From the NCBI RefSeq assembly GCF_048323655.1, contig NZ_JBLUWW010000006.1, positions 248,001 through 312,000 of the forward strand: a stretch of 64,000 nucleotides of DNA. Reading direction: 5' to 3'. This document shows, piece by piece, positions 33,822 to 43,208 of the stretch. A model generated the notes under the pieces. The model had not been told where the DNA came from and searched no databases. It saw only the letters and a program-made list of their open reading frames with translations. How positions within the stretch are numbered: position 1 is the first letter of the stretch; the number at the start of each line of letters is the position of its first letter. A program made the translations under genes and the position numbers. Origin of the DNA: Salinimicrobium soli. Its GTDB lineage: Bacteria; Bacteroidota; Bacteroidia; Flavobacteriales; Flavobacteriaceae.

Positions 33822-35996
33822 ATGAATTTAAAAAATATCACGGTGTTTACCCTGATGCTGTTGTCATCCCTGGTAAATGCTCAAAATACCTTTGAAGCCT
33901 ACATTTTTGATGCCCAGACCAACACTGCCTTATCGGGAGCGAATGCCTCTGTTAAAGGAACTGCAGTAGGAGCAACCACTAATCAGGAAGGGCTTCTGAT
34001 ACTTGACAACGTCCCTGATGGAGAACAAACTATAGTTATAAGTTTTGTGGGCTATGAAACCCGCGAAATAGAAATGACCTTTCCGGCGGAAAAAAAAGAA
34101 CCTTCAGTTATCTATCTTTTTCCGAAAGGAGAGGAGATGGAGGAGGTGATCATTTCTGCCACCCGTTCCAGAAGAACTATCGCTGATCTGCCCACGCGGG
34201 TGGAGGTGATCTCAGGGGAAGAACTTGGCGAAAAAGGCAATATGAAACCCGGAGATATCAGGATGTTATTGAACGAGACTACGGGGATCAGAACCCAGCA
34301 AACTTCGGCTACTTCCTACAATTCCAGTATAAGGATCCAGGGACTTGACGGGAAGTACACCCAGCTCCTCAAAGACGGATATCCTCTTTACTCAGGATTT
34401 TCGGGAGGATTGAGTCTTTTGCAAATAGTACCGCTCGACCTTCAGCAGGTGGAGGTGATCAAAGGTGCTTCTTCAACTCTTTATGGAGGTGGAGCCATCG
34501 CCGGACTGGTAAATTTGGTTTCTAAAAAACCGACAGATGAAGGGGAGCTCAATTTTCTGATCAACGGAACCTCGGCTCTCGGCCTCGACCTCAGTTCGTT
34601 TTATTCCAATACCTGGAACAAGATCGGGACTACCGTGTTCGTATCCTATAACTACGGAAATCCTTACGATCCGGCAGACAATGGTCTTACGGCCATTCCT
34701 GAATTCAACCGTTATACCGTCAACCCCAGATTATTTTATTACTTCAATGATCGCACAACTTTGGAGGTAGGCGTGAATACAGTGGTTGAAGAAAGGACAG
34801 GCGGGAATATCGATTTCATAGAAGGGGAACCGGTAGAGGATGCGTATTTTGAGCGTAATAATACCGAACGTATAACCACCAGAGTAGGTTTCGATCAATA
34901 TTACCTTGATGGCTCGTATTTGAGTATAAAGAACAGTTTCAGCTTTTTTGAAAGAAAGATCGAGATCCCAGATTATGTCTTTTCAGGAGACCAGTTCGCT
35001 TCCTTCAATGAGGTGGCTTATAACTTCGGAAGCACAGAAATGGAATGGATAGCAGGTCTTAACCTCAATATTGACCGTTTTGAGGAAGATCCAAATCCGG
35101 GTTCCCAGCTCGTGGATTACAATCACATTACTTATGGGGCTTTTCTTCAGAATAACTGGAGTGTTAACAGGACCCTTAGTTTGGAGACGGGGCTTCGCGC
35201 CGACTATCAGAATGAATACGGATTTTTCCTCTTACCCAGACTTTCGGCTATGCTAAACCTTTCTGAAGATGTTACCGCCCGAATCGGTGGGGGCCTCGGG
35301 TACAAAACCCCGACGATCTTTACCGAAGACGCTGAAAGGATACAGTTTCAAAATGTGATGCCGATAGATGTGTCTCAAACCGAAGCTGAACGTTCCATTG
35401 GTCTTAACCTGGATGTGAATTACCGGACTGAACTTTTTAAAACTATTGATTTTAGCCTGAATACTTTGCTGTTCTACACCAAAGTAGAGGATCCTTTGAT
35501 CTTAAGTAATGCGGGCGGAGAATTCTATGAATATACTCAGCCGAATGGTTTCATAGATACTAAAGGTCTGGAGTTGAATATGAGGTTTGGATATAGTAAT
35601 TTCAAATTGTTCACGGGCTATACCTTAGCTGATGTGAACAGGCACTATGGTGGAGAGGTGACTGAAATGCCATTGGTGGCTCAGCACCGCCTGAATAATG
35701 TGCTGGTGTATGAACTGGAGGATAACCTGGTAATAGGCCTTGAAGGTTATTATTACGGACCTCAGGAACTGAATGACGGCACTACCGGACAGGATTATTG
35801 GATCTTCGGATTAATGACTGAAAAGAAATGGGAGAACTTTTCGATCTTCCTGAATTTCGAAAACTTTACCGATACCCGCCAAACAGGCTTTGATACCATT
35901 TACACCGGTTCAATTTCAGATCCGCAGTTTCGGGATATTTATGCGCCTGTTGACGGATTTGTGGTCAACGGTGGCGTTAAGATCAAAATTGACTAA
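33822..35996 (+). CDS. TonB-dependent receptor with carboxypeptidase-like N-terminal domain
   Basis: The 724-residue precursor has a signal peptide (1-20), a CarboxypepD_reg-like domain (about 24-107, with F-V-G-Y-E-T-R-E), a plug domain of about 118-232 that includes S-S-T-L-Y-G-G-G-A-I-A-G-L-V-N-L, and a 22-strand outer-membrane barrel ending in K-I-K-I-D. It has no SusD partner, so the substrate is probably a metal chelate or small compound, not a glycan. Pairing with the Cys-rich protein before it points to metal uptake. The ligand is unknown. Confidence 0.93.
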   Translation: MNLKNITVFTLMLLSSLVNAQNTFEAYIFDAQTNTALSGANASVKGTAVGATTNQEGLLILDNVPDGEQTIVISFVGYETREIEMTFPAEKKEPSVIYLFPKGEEMEEVIISATRSRRTIADLPTRVEVISGEELGEKGNMKPGDIRMLLNETTGIRTQQTSATSYNSSIRIQGLDGKYTQLLKDGYPLYSGFSGGLSLLQIVPLDLQQVEVIKGASSTLYGGGAIAGLVNLVSKKPTDEGELNFLINGTSALGLDLSSFYSNTWNKIGTTVFVSYNYGNPYDPADNGLTAIPEFNRYTVNPRLFYYFNDRTTLEVGVNTVVEERTGGNIDFIEGEPVEDAYFERNNTERITTRVGFDQYYLDGSYLSIKNSFSFFERKIEIPDYVFSGDQFASFNEVAYNFGSTEMEWIAGLNLNIDRFEEDPNPGSQLVDYNHITYGAFLQNNWSVNRTLSLETGLRADYQNEYGFFLLPRLSAMLNLSEDVTARIGGGLGYKTPTIFTEDAERIQFQNVMPIDVSQTEAERSIGLNLDVNYRTELFKTIDFSLNTLLFYTKVEDPLILSNAGGEFYEYTQPNGFIDTKGLELNMRFGYSNFKLFTGYTLADVNRHYGGEVTEMPLVAQHRLNNVLVYELEDNLVIGLEGYYYGPQELNDGTTGQDYWIFGLMTEKKWENFSIFLNFENFTDTRQTGFDTIYTGSISDPQFRDIYAPVDGFVVNGGVKIKID

Positions 35997-36012
35997 GGAC
36001 TAAAAAAGAAGA

Positions 36013-36046
36013 AAGGTTCCAAAAATGTCATTTTTGGAACCTTTTA
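36013..36046. terminator. Terminator with AAAAATGTCATTTTT core
   Basis: A 15-bp stem, AAAGGTTCCAAAAAT / ATTTTTGGAACCTTTT, with loop GTC. It serves the TonB receptor gene and the convergent peptidase gene. Its centre is a variant of the 19-nt inverted repeat found elsewhere in the window. Confidence 0.85.
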
Positions 36047-36094
36047 ATTTCTGGATCAGAGCCTCTGATCTATGATCTCAATCTTCTTTGGGAT

Positions 36095-38611
36095 CTACAT
36101 TTCATTTCCGAAGAAAACAGCATTCATAAGTAACTTGTTGGTACCATACCAAAAAGCTCTGAAGTTGGTGTTGTCTGTAAACAATATTACTTCGCCTCTT
36201 CCCATTGAATTTTGCTTGAAAGGAACTGTTCCCGGCATCAGTTCCAGGTTCTCTTCACTTATATATCCGCTCAACAGTGGCTTTTCAGTGTACTTAATTG
36301 GATTCTTATAGGAAGTAGAGTCTGCTTTCACAAAAATGGTAGTATCTCTAAAAAGGGCAATATTATCGTCTGCATATCCAAAATTTACAGGATGTGAGCG
36401 ATCTTGTTTTGCTTCGAAAATGGCACCCCCAATTACCTGTGCTCCCCTAAAATCATCTTTCTGTTCAAAAGTGACATTTTTAGCAGGTACTTCTGATTCT
36501 GAAAATTCCAGGTCCATAAAATCATTCTTATCGAACCATTTTGCGGCATTTTTGAAGCCGATAAGTGTTCCTCCGCCACGAACCCATTCCTTCAATTTAT
36601 CTGCATCTTTCTCGTCAAGAGCGCTACCCCAGCTGTTAGGAAGAATAATATCAGTGTAGCGATCAAGATCTGTTCTTGAAAAGTTGGTGATATCCAGCTT
36701 GGTGATCTTCATATTATAGCGTTGGTCAAAGAGATGCCAGATCTCTCCCGCATCGTATGGTGTAATACCTTCTCCTACCAATAAAGCCACTTTTTGAGGT
36801 TCTAAAGCTCGAAATTCGTTACTTCCCAGGTCAATTCCTGTTGTGGATCCGGTGCTTACTCCGTCAATGGAAATATGTGCATCCGTTGAAACTTCAGAAA
36901 GGAAGTCGTGCAATTCGTCTTTCTTTAGTTTCTGGTTTTGTACCGGAATTAGAATAGTCCCGTAATCATATTTTTTACCGCCGGCTGTAAATGGTTGCAT
37001 GGCCACCTTTGCACGGATCCCTTTCTCCAGGATCTGGTTCAGTGCTTTTGGGGCTTCGTATTGATACCATTGCATCAGGTAAGCATACTGACTCATCTCC
37101 GGTTTGGCAAAGGCCGGCCAGGTGAGACTGTCGATTTTAGCTCCCGCAGTGCTGGCAGACGCATCATCGGTGAATGGTACGTCAAAGGCCAATGGAAAGG
37201 TCCAGGCAGATATATCGTAGAACAGACTGTCTTCAAAAGCCGTTCTTCTTTCAAACATCGCTTTCAAAAGCCGTTGTTGTTTTTGCTTTTTTGGGACCAC
37301 ATAACTGCTACCCGGTTCAAAGCTTTTTCCGTCTTTTGAAAAATTTTCCTTCAGTTCATGGATCTCGACCTGGTGTCTTTTCAGGATCTCGGCCAGGTGA
37401 TAGGCAGAGGATGCATCTTTGGTGCTTCCGAAGACGTACGCACCTTTTTCAGCTTCTTTGCGCGAGTTCTGATAAAAATTCCGCTGATAGTTCAATAATT
37501 GTTCCCTCATGGAAGTGGCAGCCTTCAAAGTTGAAAGTGCTGCTGTGAACTGATTCCTGATGGTGAAAGGAAAAGTAAGTATTCCGTTGTCAGATTCCTG
37601 AGCATGCCCTCGGGAGCTGGCTTGTTCGAATAAGATCCCGATGCTTCCCTGGATATCCGGGAAAGTGGAACCTTTTCCGTAGTAGAAATCGTCGTAATTT
37701 TCTTCGGTATAATATAGCGAGCCCAATTCATCAAAGGCTGCTGCGTGATATTTTCCAATTTCCTGAGTGAGTTCCTGATTGAGGTCCGGCGTTAGCGGGT
37801 GAGTTCTGGAAGGAATCCCCGGCTGAAAGAAAAAGGAGGAATTGGTTCCCATCTCGTGATGGTCTGTAAGGATGTTAGGATACCAGTTGTGAAAAGTGGC
37901 GATACGGGCTTTACTTTCCGGAAGTTGTACAGGTAACCAGTCCCTGTTCATGTCAAACCAGTAATGGTTTGTACGGCCACCGGGCCAAACTTCATTGTAT
38001 TCCCTGTCCTGAGGATCGGGATTGATATTGGCGCTTTTGTGAATATTCGCCCATGTTGAAAACCGTTGCAGTCCGTCCGGGTTAAAGACCGGATCAAAAA
38101 GAATTACAGTGTTATCAAGCGTGTTCTCGATTTCCGATCCTTCAGCCGCTGCTAAATAATAAGCGGCAAGCAGACCGGCGTTAGCTCCACTTGCTTCGTT
38201 CCCATGTATAGAGAAGCCCTGATTCACCACGATCGGCATATTAGCAATATCAATTTTTTCTGAACCAGGTTCCGTCAGTGCCACATGTTGTTTGCGGATA
38301 TCTTCCAGGTTGCGGTGATTTTCTTCCGAAGTAATGATCAGCAGAATGAGAGGGCGACCTTCATAGGTAGTGCCGCGATTCTCCAGTTTGATCCTCGGTG
38401 AAGCTTCAGCAAGGCTGCGCATATAAGCCAGGATCTGGTCATGACTGGCATGCCACTGCCCCGGAACGTATCCCAATACGTCCTGAGGTTTGGGAATGGC
38501 TTCATTGTAGGTGACATCTTGAGGTAAATAATAGGAAAGATCGAGATCTTCCTGTGCTGCGAGATTAAAACTCAAAAACACAGAAAGGCAAAAAAGATAT
38601 ATTCTTGTCAT
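36095..38611 (-). CDS. M14 family zinc carboxypeptidase, secreted
   Basis: An 838-residue precursor with a signal peptide (1-19). The M14 zinc site is H136-x2-E139 (I-H-G-N-E) with a third ligand at H251 or H252 in L-T-D-H-H-E-M, and the catalytic Glu in I-L-F-E-Q (E329). About 450 further residues follow with a glutamine-amidotransferase-like beta/alpha region near 610-700 (V-A-L-L-V-G-E-G). The protein acts outside the inner membrane on peptides or peptidoglycan-like substrates. The pairing of M14 and this C-terminal region is common in Bacteroidota. Confidence 0.9.
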   Translation of the reverse strand: MTRIYLFCLSVFLSFNLAAQEDLDLSYYLPQDVTYNEAIPKPQDVLGYVPGQWHASHDQILAYMRSLAEASPRIKLENRGTTYEGRPLILLIITSEENHRNLEDIRKQHVALTEPGSEKIDIANMPIVVNQGFSIHGNEASGANAGLLAAYYLAAAEGSEIENTLDNTVILFDPVFNPDGLQRFSTWANIHKSANINPDPQDREYNEVWPGGRTNHYWFDMNRDWLPVQLPESKARIATFHNWYPNILTDHHEMGTNSSFFFQPGIPSRTHPLTPDLNQELTQEIGKYHAAAFDELGSLYYTEENYDDFYYGKGSTFPDIQGSIGILFEQASSRGHAQESDNGILTFPFTIRNQFTAALSTLKAATSMREQLLNYQRNFYQNSRKEAEKGAYVFGSTKDASSAYHLAEILKRHQVEIHELKENFSKDGKSFEPGSSYVVPKKQKQQRLLKAMFERRTAFEDSLFYDISAWTFPLAFDVPFTDDASASTAGAKIDSLTWPAFAKPEMSQYAYLMQWYQYEAPKALNQILEKGIRAKVAMQPFTAGGKKYDYGTILIPVQNQKLKKDELHDFLSEVSTDAHISIDGVSTGSTTGIDLGSNEFRALEPQKVALLVGEGITPYDAGEIWHLFDQRYNMKITKLDITNFSRTDLDRYTDIILPNSWGSALDEKDADKLKEWVRGGGTLIGFKNAAKWFDKNDFMDLEFSESEVPAKNVTFEQKDDFRGAQVIGGAIFEAKQDRSHPVNFGYADDNIALFRDTTIFVKADSTSYKNPIKYTEKPLLSGYISEENLELMPGTVPFKQNSMGRGEVILFTDNTNFRAFWYGTNKLLMNAVFFGNEM

Positions 38612-38636
38612 ATTTTAATTTTTTCAGTCGGTAATA

Positions 38637-38672
38637 TAAAAAAACCGTCCCGATTGCTCGGGACGGTTTTTC
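38637..38672 (-). terminator. Terminator of the PUR-domain gene
   Basis: The stem AAAACCGTCCCG / CGGGACGGTTTT has a 6-nt loop (ATTGCT). The A run at its left becomes a T run for the minus-strand transcript. Confidence 0.88.
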
Positions 38673-38690
38673 AAAAAAGTTATTTTCAGA

Positions 38691-39074
38691 TTAAATATCG
38701 TCGAAACTGATATCAGTAAAATTCGCGGCAGATGGAGTTTTTTCAGTTTGAGCTGTGTCCTCCTCTTCATATTCTTTCTTGAAATTTTTCTGGTGTCTTT
38801 CGCTAATGACCTCTTCACCTTTTTCTTCCAGGATATAATCTGTCATCTCCTTCAGGATCTCATTGAACCCGGCAAAATCTTCTTTATAAAGATAGATCTT
38901 GTGCTTTTTATAGTGGAAAGATCCGTCATCATTGGTGAATTTCTTACTCTCAGTTATGGTAAGATAGTAGTCATTCGCCTTAGTCGCTCTAACATCAAAG
39001 AAGTAAGTACGCCTACCTGCTCTTAAGACCTTGGAAAAAATCTCTTCTTTTTCAATCGTTCCATTGTCGCTCAT
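38691..39074 (-). CDS. PUR-alpha domain DNA/RNA-binding protein (DUF3276)
   Basis: A 127-residue protein with a PUR repeat fold: E-I-F-S-K-V-L-R-A-G-R-R-T-Y-F-F-D-V near 9-26, then Y-Y-L-T-I-T-E-S-K-K and Y-K-K-H-K-I-Y-L-Y. It ends with an acidic tail (E-E-E-D-T). Such proteins bind single-stranded nucleic acid and are near-universal in Bacteroidota. The second ATG (39074) is used; the longer frame starts with a TTG. A terminator follows at 38637-38672. Confidence 0.92.
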   Translation of the reverse strand: MSDNGTIEKEEIFSKVLRAGRRTYFFDVRATKANDYYLTITESKKFTNDDGSFHYKKHKIYLYKEDFAGFNEILKEMTDYILEEKGEEVISERHQKNFKKEYEEEDTAQTEKTPSAANFTDISFDDI

Positions 39075-39148
39075 AATCAATTGTCTTTTACGGTTTGTAA
39101 ATCATAGGTTCAAAATTCTAAAAAAAATTAACATTTCGCAACAAATTT

Positions 39149-40906
39149 TTACATTTCTTTTTCACTCAGTTGTTTGAGATAAAGTTCTTTGTAGTAGCCT
39201 TCGGTATTCAGTAATTCCTGGTGTGTTCCCCTTTGAACTACCTCTCCGCCCTCCAGGATAATTATCTTATCTGCATTTTTAACAGAAGAGATACGGTGGC
39301 TCACTATGATTGTGGTCTTATTTTGGGAGATCTTGAAGAGATTGTTTAAGATTTCTTCCTCAGTTTCAGTATCTACTGCGGAAAGTGAATCGTCAAAAAG
39401 AAGGATCTTCGGATCATGAATAATGGCTCGTGCAATAGAAACGCGTTGCTTCTGTCCTCCGGAAAGAGTTATACCCCGTTCACCAAGCACGGTGTCATAA
39501 CCTTTGGAGAAACCGGCGATGTTACGGTGAACCGCTGCATTCTTCGCTGCTTCTACAATTTCTCCTTCTGAAGCGTCTGCTTTTCCGAATTTTATATTAT
39601 TCCTTATGGAGTCACTAAAGAGGAACGCATCCTGTGGTACATAACCAATGCTGTCCCGTAGTTCAGTGAGGTTCATCGTACGAATATCTTTTCCGTCGAT
39701 GAGGATCTCTCCTTTTTCAACATCATAAAGACGACCAATAAGCTCCAGGATAGTAGATTTTCCTGCTCCGGTCTTGCCAATGATAGCCAGGGTTTCCCCA
39801 CTATTCACCTCAAAACTTACATTTTTGAGAGCTGTGATATGGGTATCTTCATAGGTGAAAGTGACATTTTTGAAGGCTACTGCTCCCTGTACATCTTCCG
39901 GTTCATTGGAGGGATTTTGGATCTGTGGTTCTTCCTTTAGGAATTCGTTGATACGGCGTTGAGAGGCCTCGGCCTGTTGCACGATGGAAGTTACCCAGCC
40001 AACAGTTGCTACGGGCCAGGTAAGCATGTTGACGTAAAGTAGAAACTCAACAATGATCCCCAGGTTGTCAATTTCACCGGTGATGAACTTATGGCCTCCT
40101 ATGTAAATTACCAGGATGTTACTGGCTCCGATAAGCAGTACCATAAGTGGAAAAAAGAAAGCCTGCACCTTAACCAGGTCAATATTCTTTTCCTTGTTCT
40201 CATTGGAAAGGGCTACAAAGGCCACGTTTGTTTGAGGTTCGAGTCCGTAAGATTTTATCACGGAGATCCCGCTAAAACTTTCCTGAGTGAAAGTATTCAG
40301 TTTAGAAAGATACTGTTGTACAATAGTACTGCGCTGGTTAATGGCAACGCTCAGTTTATAAATAGCGAAAGACAAAATGGGCAGGGGTGCTATGGTATAC
40401 ATCGTAAGCTCAGGCGCCTGGGTGAACATATATGGGATCACCACGATAAAAAGTATCCCGGTCTGCACACTATACATAATGGCCGGCCCCAGGTACATTC
40501 GAACTTTCGAGACATCTTCACTGATCCGGTTCATGAGATCACCGGTTCGGTTCTGTTTGTAGAAGTTGAGGGATAGTTCTTGATATTTCCGGTAGATCTC
40601 GTTCTTGAGATCATATTCCATGTGCCGGGACACCACAATAAAGGTCTGCCGCATCAAAAAGGTGAAAAAAGCACCAATTAAAGTTGCACCAATGATCAAT
40701 AGAATATTGGTGATAAGTTCAGATCGCACTGCCGCTGCAGAAACTGTCTCACCATTCACATATTTTTCAATAGCATTGGTAGATTCCCTAATGAGCCTGG
40801 GAGTGACCAAAGCGAAAAGGCGCGCGAGAATAGTGATGAATAAACCGCCTATCAGCAACCATTTATATTTGAGAAAGTATTTATTAAGATGCTTTAAATG
40901 CTTCAT
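39149..40906 (-). CDS. ABC transporter, fused permease and ATP-binding (MsbA-like)
   Basis: The protein has 585 residues from the ATG at 40906; a TTG 27 bp upstream is in frame. Six membrane helices (about 10-310) are fused to an ATPase with Walker A I-I-G-K-T-G-A-G-K-S-T near 378, signature L-S-G-G-Q-K-Q-R near 480 and Walker B L-L-F-D-D-S-L-S. The Asp in place of the usual Glu after Walker B is characteristic of a subset of such exporters and may lower hydrolysis on that site. It probably exports a lipid, peptide or drug. The substrate cannot be read. Confidence 0.9.
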   Translation of the reverse strand: MKHLKHLNKYFLKYKWLLIGGLFITILARLFALVTPRLIRESTNAIEKYVNGETVSAAAVRSELITNILLIIGATLIGAFFTFLMRQTFIVVSRHMEYDLKNEIYRKYQELSLNFYKQNRTGDLMNRISEDVSKVRMYLGPAIMYSVQTGILFIVVIPYMFTQAPELTMYTIAPLPILSFAIYKLSVAINQRSTIVQQYLSKLNTFTQESFSGISVIKSYGLEPQTNVAFVALSNENKEKNIDLVKVQAFFFPLMVLLIGASNILVIYIGGHKFITGEIDNLGIIVEFLLYVNMLTWPVATVGWVTSIVQQAEASQRRINEFLKEEPQIQNPSNEPEDVQGAVAFKNVTFTYEDTHITALKNVSFEVNSGETLAIIGKTGAGKSTILELIGRLYDVEKGEILIDGKDIRTMNLTELRDSIGYVPQDAFLFSDSIRNNIKFGKADASEGEIVEAAKNAAVHRNIAGFSKGYDTVLGERGITLSGGQKQRVSIARAIIHDPKILLFDDSLSAVDTETEEEILNNLFKISQNKTTIIVSHRISSVKNADKIIILEGGEVVQRGTHQELLNTEGYYKELYLKQLSEKEM

Positions 40907-40980
40907 AGTTGCAAAACCTGCGTTTTTTGGCAATTTCTTATTTAACAGTTGAAAAATATGTTTGAAATTGAAATATTAAT

Positions 40981-40988
40981 TATTTTTG
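40981..40988 (+). promoter_or_regulatory. TAnnTTTG promoter element for leucine dehydrogenase
   Basis: TATTTTTG lies 49 bp before the ATG. A TTTG at 40961-40964 is 16 bp upstream, a plausible -33 element. Confidence 0.65.
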
Positions 40989-41037
40989 CCACATAATATT
41001 TCGTAGTACGAAAATTTTATCAACTTAATTTAATCTT

Positions 41038-42135
41038 ATGACAGTGGATGTTCTAAAGCCAAATGAACTTAAAAAAGCCGCTCCGGTCTTTGGGCAGCTT
41101 TCCTTTGATGACCATGAACAAGTGGTTTTTTGTAACGACAAAGATACAGGTTTAAAGGCAATTATTGGAATTCACAATACAGTTTTAGGGCCTGCTTTGG
41201 GAGGTACCCGTATGTGGAACTATAGTAGTGAATGGGATGCTTTGAATGATGTACTAAGGCTTTCACGCGGGATGACCTTTAAGAGTGCCGTGACAGGATT
41301 GAACCTGGGAGGAGGAAAAGCGGTTATTATAGGAGATGCAAAAACGCAAAAGACTCCTGAGCTAATGCGCAGGTTCGGTGAATTTGTTCATTCTTTGAGC
41401 GGAAAATATATCACTGCGGAAGATGTGGGAATGGAAACTGCCGATATGGATACCGTGCGTGAAGTGACTCCTTATGTTACCGGAATCTCTGAAGATAAAG
41501 GAGGAGCAGGAAACCCTTCTCCAATTACGGCTTACGGTGTTTTCATGGGAATGAAAGCCGCCGCAAAATATAAATATGGATCTGACAACCTACAGGGAAA
41601 AAGCGTTCTTGTACAGGGGATTGGACACGTAGGCGAATCCCTTGTTGAGCATCTTACCAAAGAAGGAGCAAAGGTGATCATCAGTGATATTAACCAGGAG
41701 CGCCTGCAGGAAGTGAGCAAGCGATATAACTCCAGCATTTTTGAAGGTGGAAATGTATATGCTGCAGATGTAGATATCTATGCGCCTTGTGCTTTGGGAG
41801 CAACCATTAACGACGATACCATTGACAGCTTTAAAGCTTCCATTATTGCCGGAGCAGCAAACAATCAGCTGGCTGATGACCGCCGACATGGAATTATCTT
41901 AAGAGAAAAAGGCATTGTATATGCTCCGGATTTCCTTATCAACGCCGGAGGTATCATCAATGTGTATGCTGAACTGGAAGGCTATGGTAGAAAAGAGATC
42001 ATGGAAAAAACTGAAAATATTTACAACACTACGCTTGAAATATTGACCAGTGCTGATGCTAATGATATCTCTACCCATGAAGCTGCTCTTAAGGTGGCGC
42101 AGCAGAGAATAGCTGACAGAAAAAATCAGAAATAA
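41038..42135 (+). CDS. Leucine/branched-chain amino acid dehydrogenase
   Basis: This 365-residue enzyme belongs to the Glu/Leu/Phe/Val dehydrogenase family. The N-terminal substrate domain has G-P-A-L-G-G-T-R-M and the catalytic Lys region L-G-G-G-K-A-V. The NAD Rossmann fold shows G-I-G-H-V-G-E near 200. It deaminates leucine, valine or isoleucine reversibly in the cytoplasm, linking amino-acid breakdown with branched-chain fatty-acid precursors that Bacteroidota use in their membranes. The N-terminal extension (about 20 residues) is longer than in Bacillus. Confidence 0.93.
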   Translation: MTVDVLKPNELKKAAPVFGQLSFDDHEQVVFCNDKDTGLKAIIGIHNTVLGPALGGTRMWNYSSEWDALNDVLRLSRGMTFKSAVTGLNLGGGKAVIIGDAKTQKTPELMRRFGEFVHSLSGKYITAEDVGMETADMDTVREVTPYVTGISEDKGGAGNPSPITAYGVFMGMKAAAKYKYGSDNLQGKSVLVQGIGHVGESLVEHLTKEGAKVIISDINQERLQEVSKRYNSSIFEGGNVYAADVDIYAPCALGATINDDTIDSFKASIIAGAANNQLADDRRHGIILREKGIVYAPDFLINAGGIINVYAELEGYGRKEIMEKTENIYNTTLEILTSADANDISTHEAALKVAQQRIADRKNQK

Positions 42136-42159
42136 CCCGAGCGGTTCTTAATTAAATAT

Positions 42160-42167
42160 TATTTTTG
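42160..42167 (+). promoter_or_regulatory. TAnnTTTG element abutting the terminator before nusB
   Basis: TATTTTTG ends one base before the first G of the terminator stem. A transcript started here would begin inside the stem and so could not form the full hairpin. There is no good -33 element. Confidence 0.35.
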
Positions 42168-42168
42168 C

Positions 42169-42204
42169 GGGGCGAAAGGAATTTTCTTTCGCCCCTAATT
42201 TTTT
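42169..42204 (+). terminator. Rho-independent terminator after leucine dehydrogenase
   Basis: The 10-bp stem GGGGCGAAAG / CTTTCGCCCC (loop GAATTTT) is followed by TAATTTTTT. It ends 17 bp before the nusB ATG. Confidence 0.88.
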
Positions 42205-42221
42205 AAAGTTCTTTTACAGCT

Positions 42222-43160
42222 ATGTTAACCAGAAGACATATCCGGGTTAAAGTAATGCAGTCTTTGTACGCGTACTCCCAAAGTGAAAATGACAATATGA
42301 CTTCAGAAGAGAAATTCCTTCTGAAAAGTATGGATGAGATGTACGACCTGTATCTTTTAATGCTGCAGCTTATAGTGGAAATAAGAGATCATGCCGAAGA
42401 TTACCAGGAAAAAAGTCGTCTTAAACATTTGCCTTCTGACGAAGACAGAGATCCAAATCCAAAATTCATCAATAACGGTGTGATTTCAATGCTTGCTGAA
42501 AACGCTGCTCTTAAAAATGCAGTTGAAGCTCGAAAGCTGAATAATTGGAAGAATGATGACGAGTATGTTGAGATCCTTTGGAATGAGATCAGGAATAGCG
42601 AGACATATAACAACTATATGTCTACACGATCCGGAGATTTTAAGGAAGACAGGGATTTTATCATCAGGATCTTTAAAGATATTATAGCGCCTAATGAAAA
42701 GCTGTATGATTATCTTGAAGATAAGAAGATAACCTGGGTTGATGATCTGCCATTGGTGAATACTTCGATTGTTAAGATGCTTCAGAAGGCGAAACCTGAA
42801 AGCGAACTGAAGCTGGTGAAACTCTTCAAGAATTCAGATGATAAAGACTATGCCGTGCAGCTTTTTAGAAAGACATTGCTAAACGATGAAAGTCTGGCCG
42901 GTGAAATGGAAGGTAAGACCCCAAACTGGGATAAGGAGCGTATCGCAGACCTGGATTCCATCCTGATCAAAATGGCTATCTGTGAATTTTTAAAGTTTTC
43001 TTCTATTCCGGTCAAGGTCACTATTAACGAATATTTAGAAATTGCCAAAGAATACAGTACTCCAAAAAGCAGTATTTTTATCAACGGTATTCTTGATAAA
43101 CTCTCAAAAGAGTACAAAGAAACCGACAAACTGAATAAAATAGGAAGGGGACTTATGTAG
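42222..43160 (+). CDS. nusB: Transcription antitermination factor NusB, long form
   Basis: The protein has 312 residues. The N-terminus T-R-R-H-I-R-V-K-V-M-Q-S-L-Y-A is the NusB box-A binding region. A family-specific insert of about 130 residues follows, and the C-terminal helices I-L-I-K-M-A-I-C-E and I-P-V-K-V-T-I-N-E-Y-L-E-I-A-K-E-Y match the standard protein, which is only about 140 residues. Such long forms are usual in Bacteroidota. NusB binds S10 and box A of rRNA leaders. It is followed by a lipoprotein gene and yajC. Confidence 0.92.
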   Translation: MLTRRHIRVKVMQSLYAYSQSENDNMTSEEKFLLKSMDEMYDLYLLMLQLIVEIRDHAEDYQEKSRLKHLPSDEDRDPNPKFINNGVISMLAENAALKNAVEARKLNNWKNDDEYVEILWNEIRNSETYNNYMSTRSGDFKEDRDFIIRIFKDIIAPNEKLYDYLEDKKITWVDDLPLVNTSIVKMLQKAKPESELKLVKLFKNSDDKDYAVQLFRKTLLNDESLAGEMEGKTPNWDKERIADLDSILIKMAICEFLKFSSIPVKVTINEYLEIAKEYSTPKSSIFINGILDKLSKEYKETDKLNKIGRGLM

Positions 43161-43208
43161 TCCTTAAAAATTTTTAATTTTAACAACTTTAACTATAAAA
43201 TCTAAATC

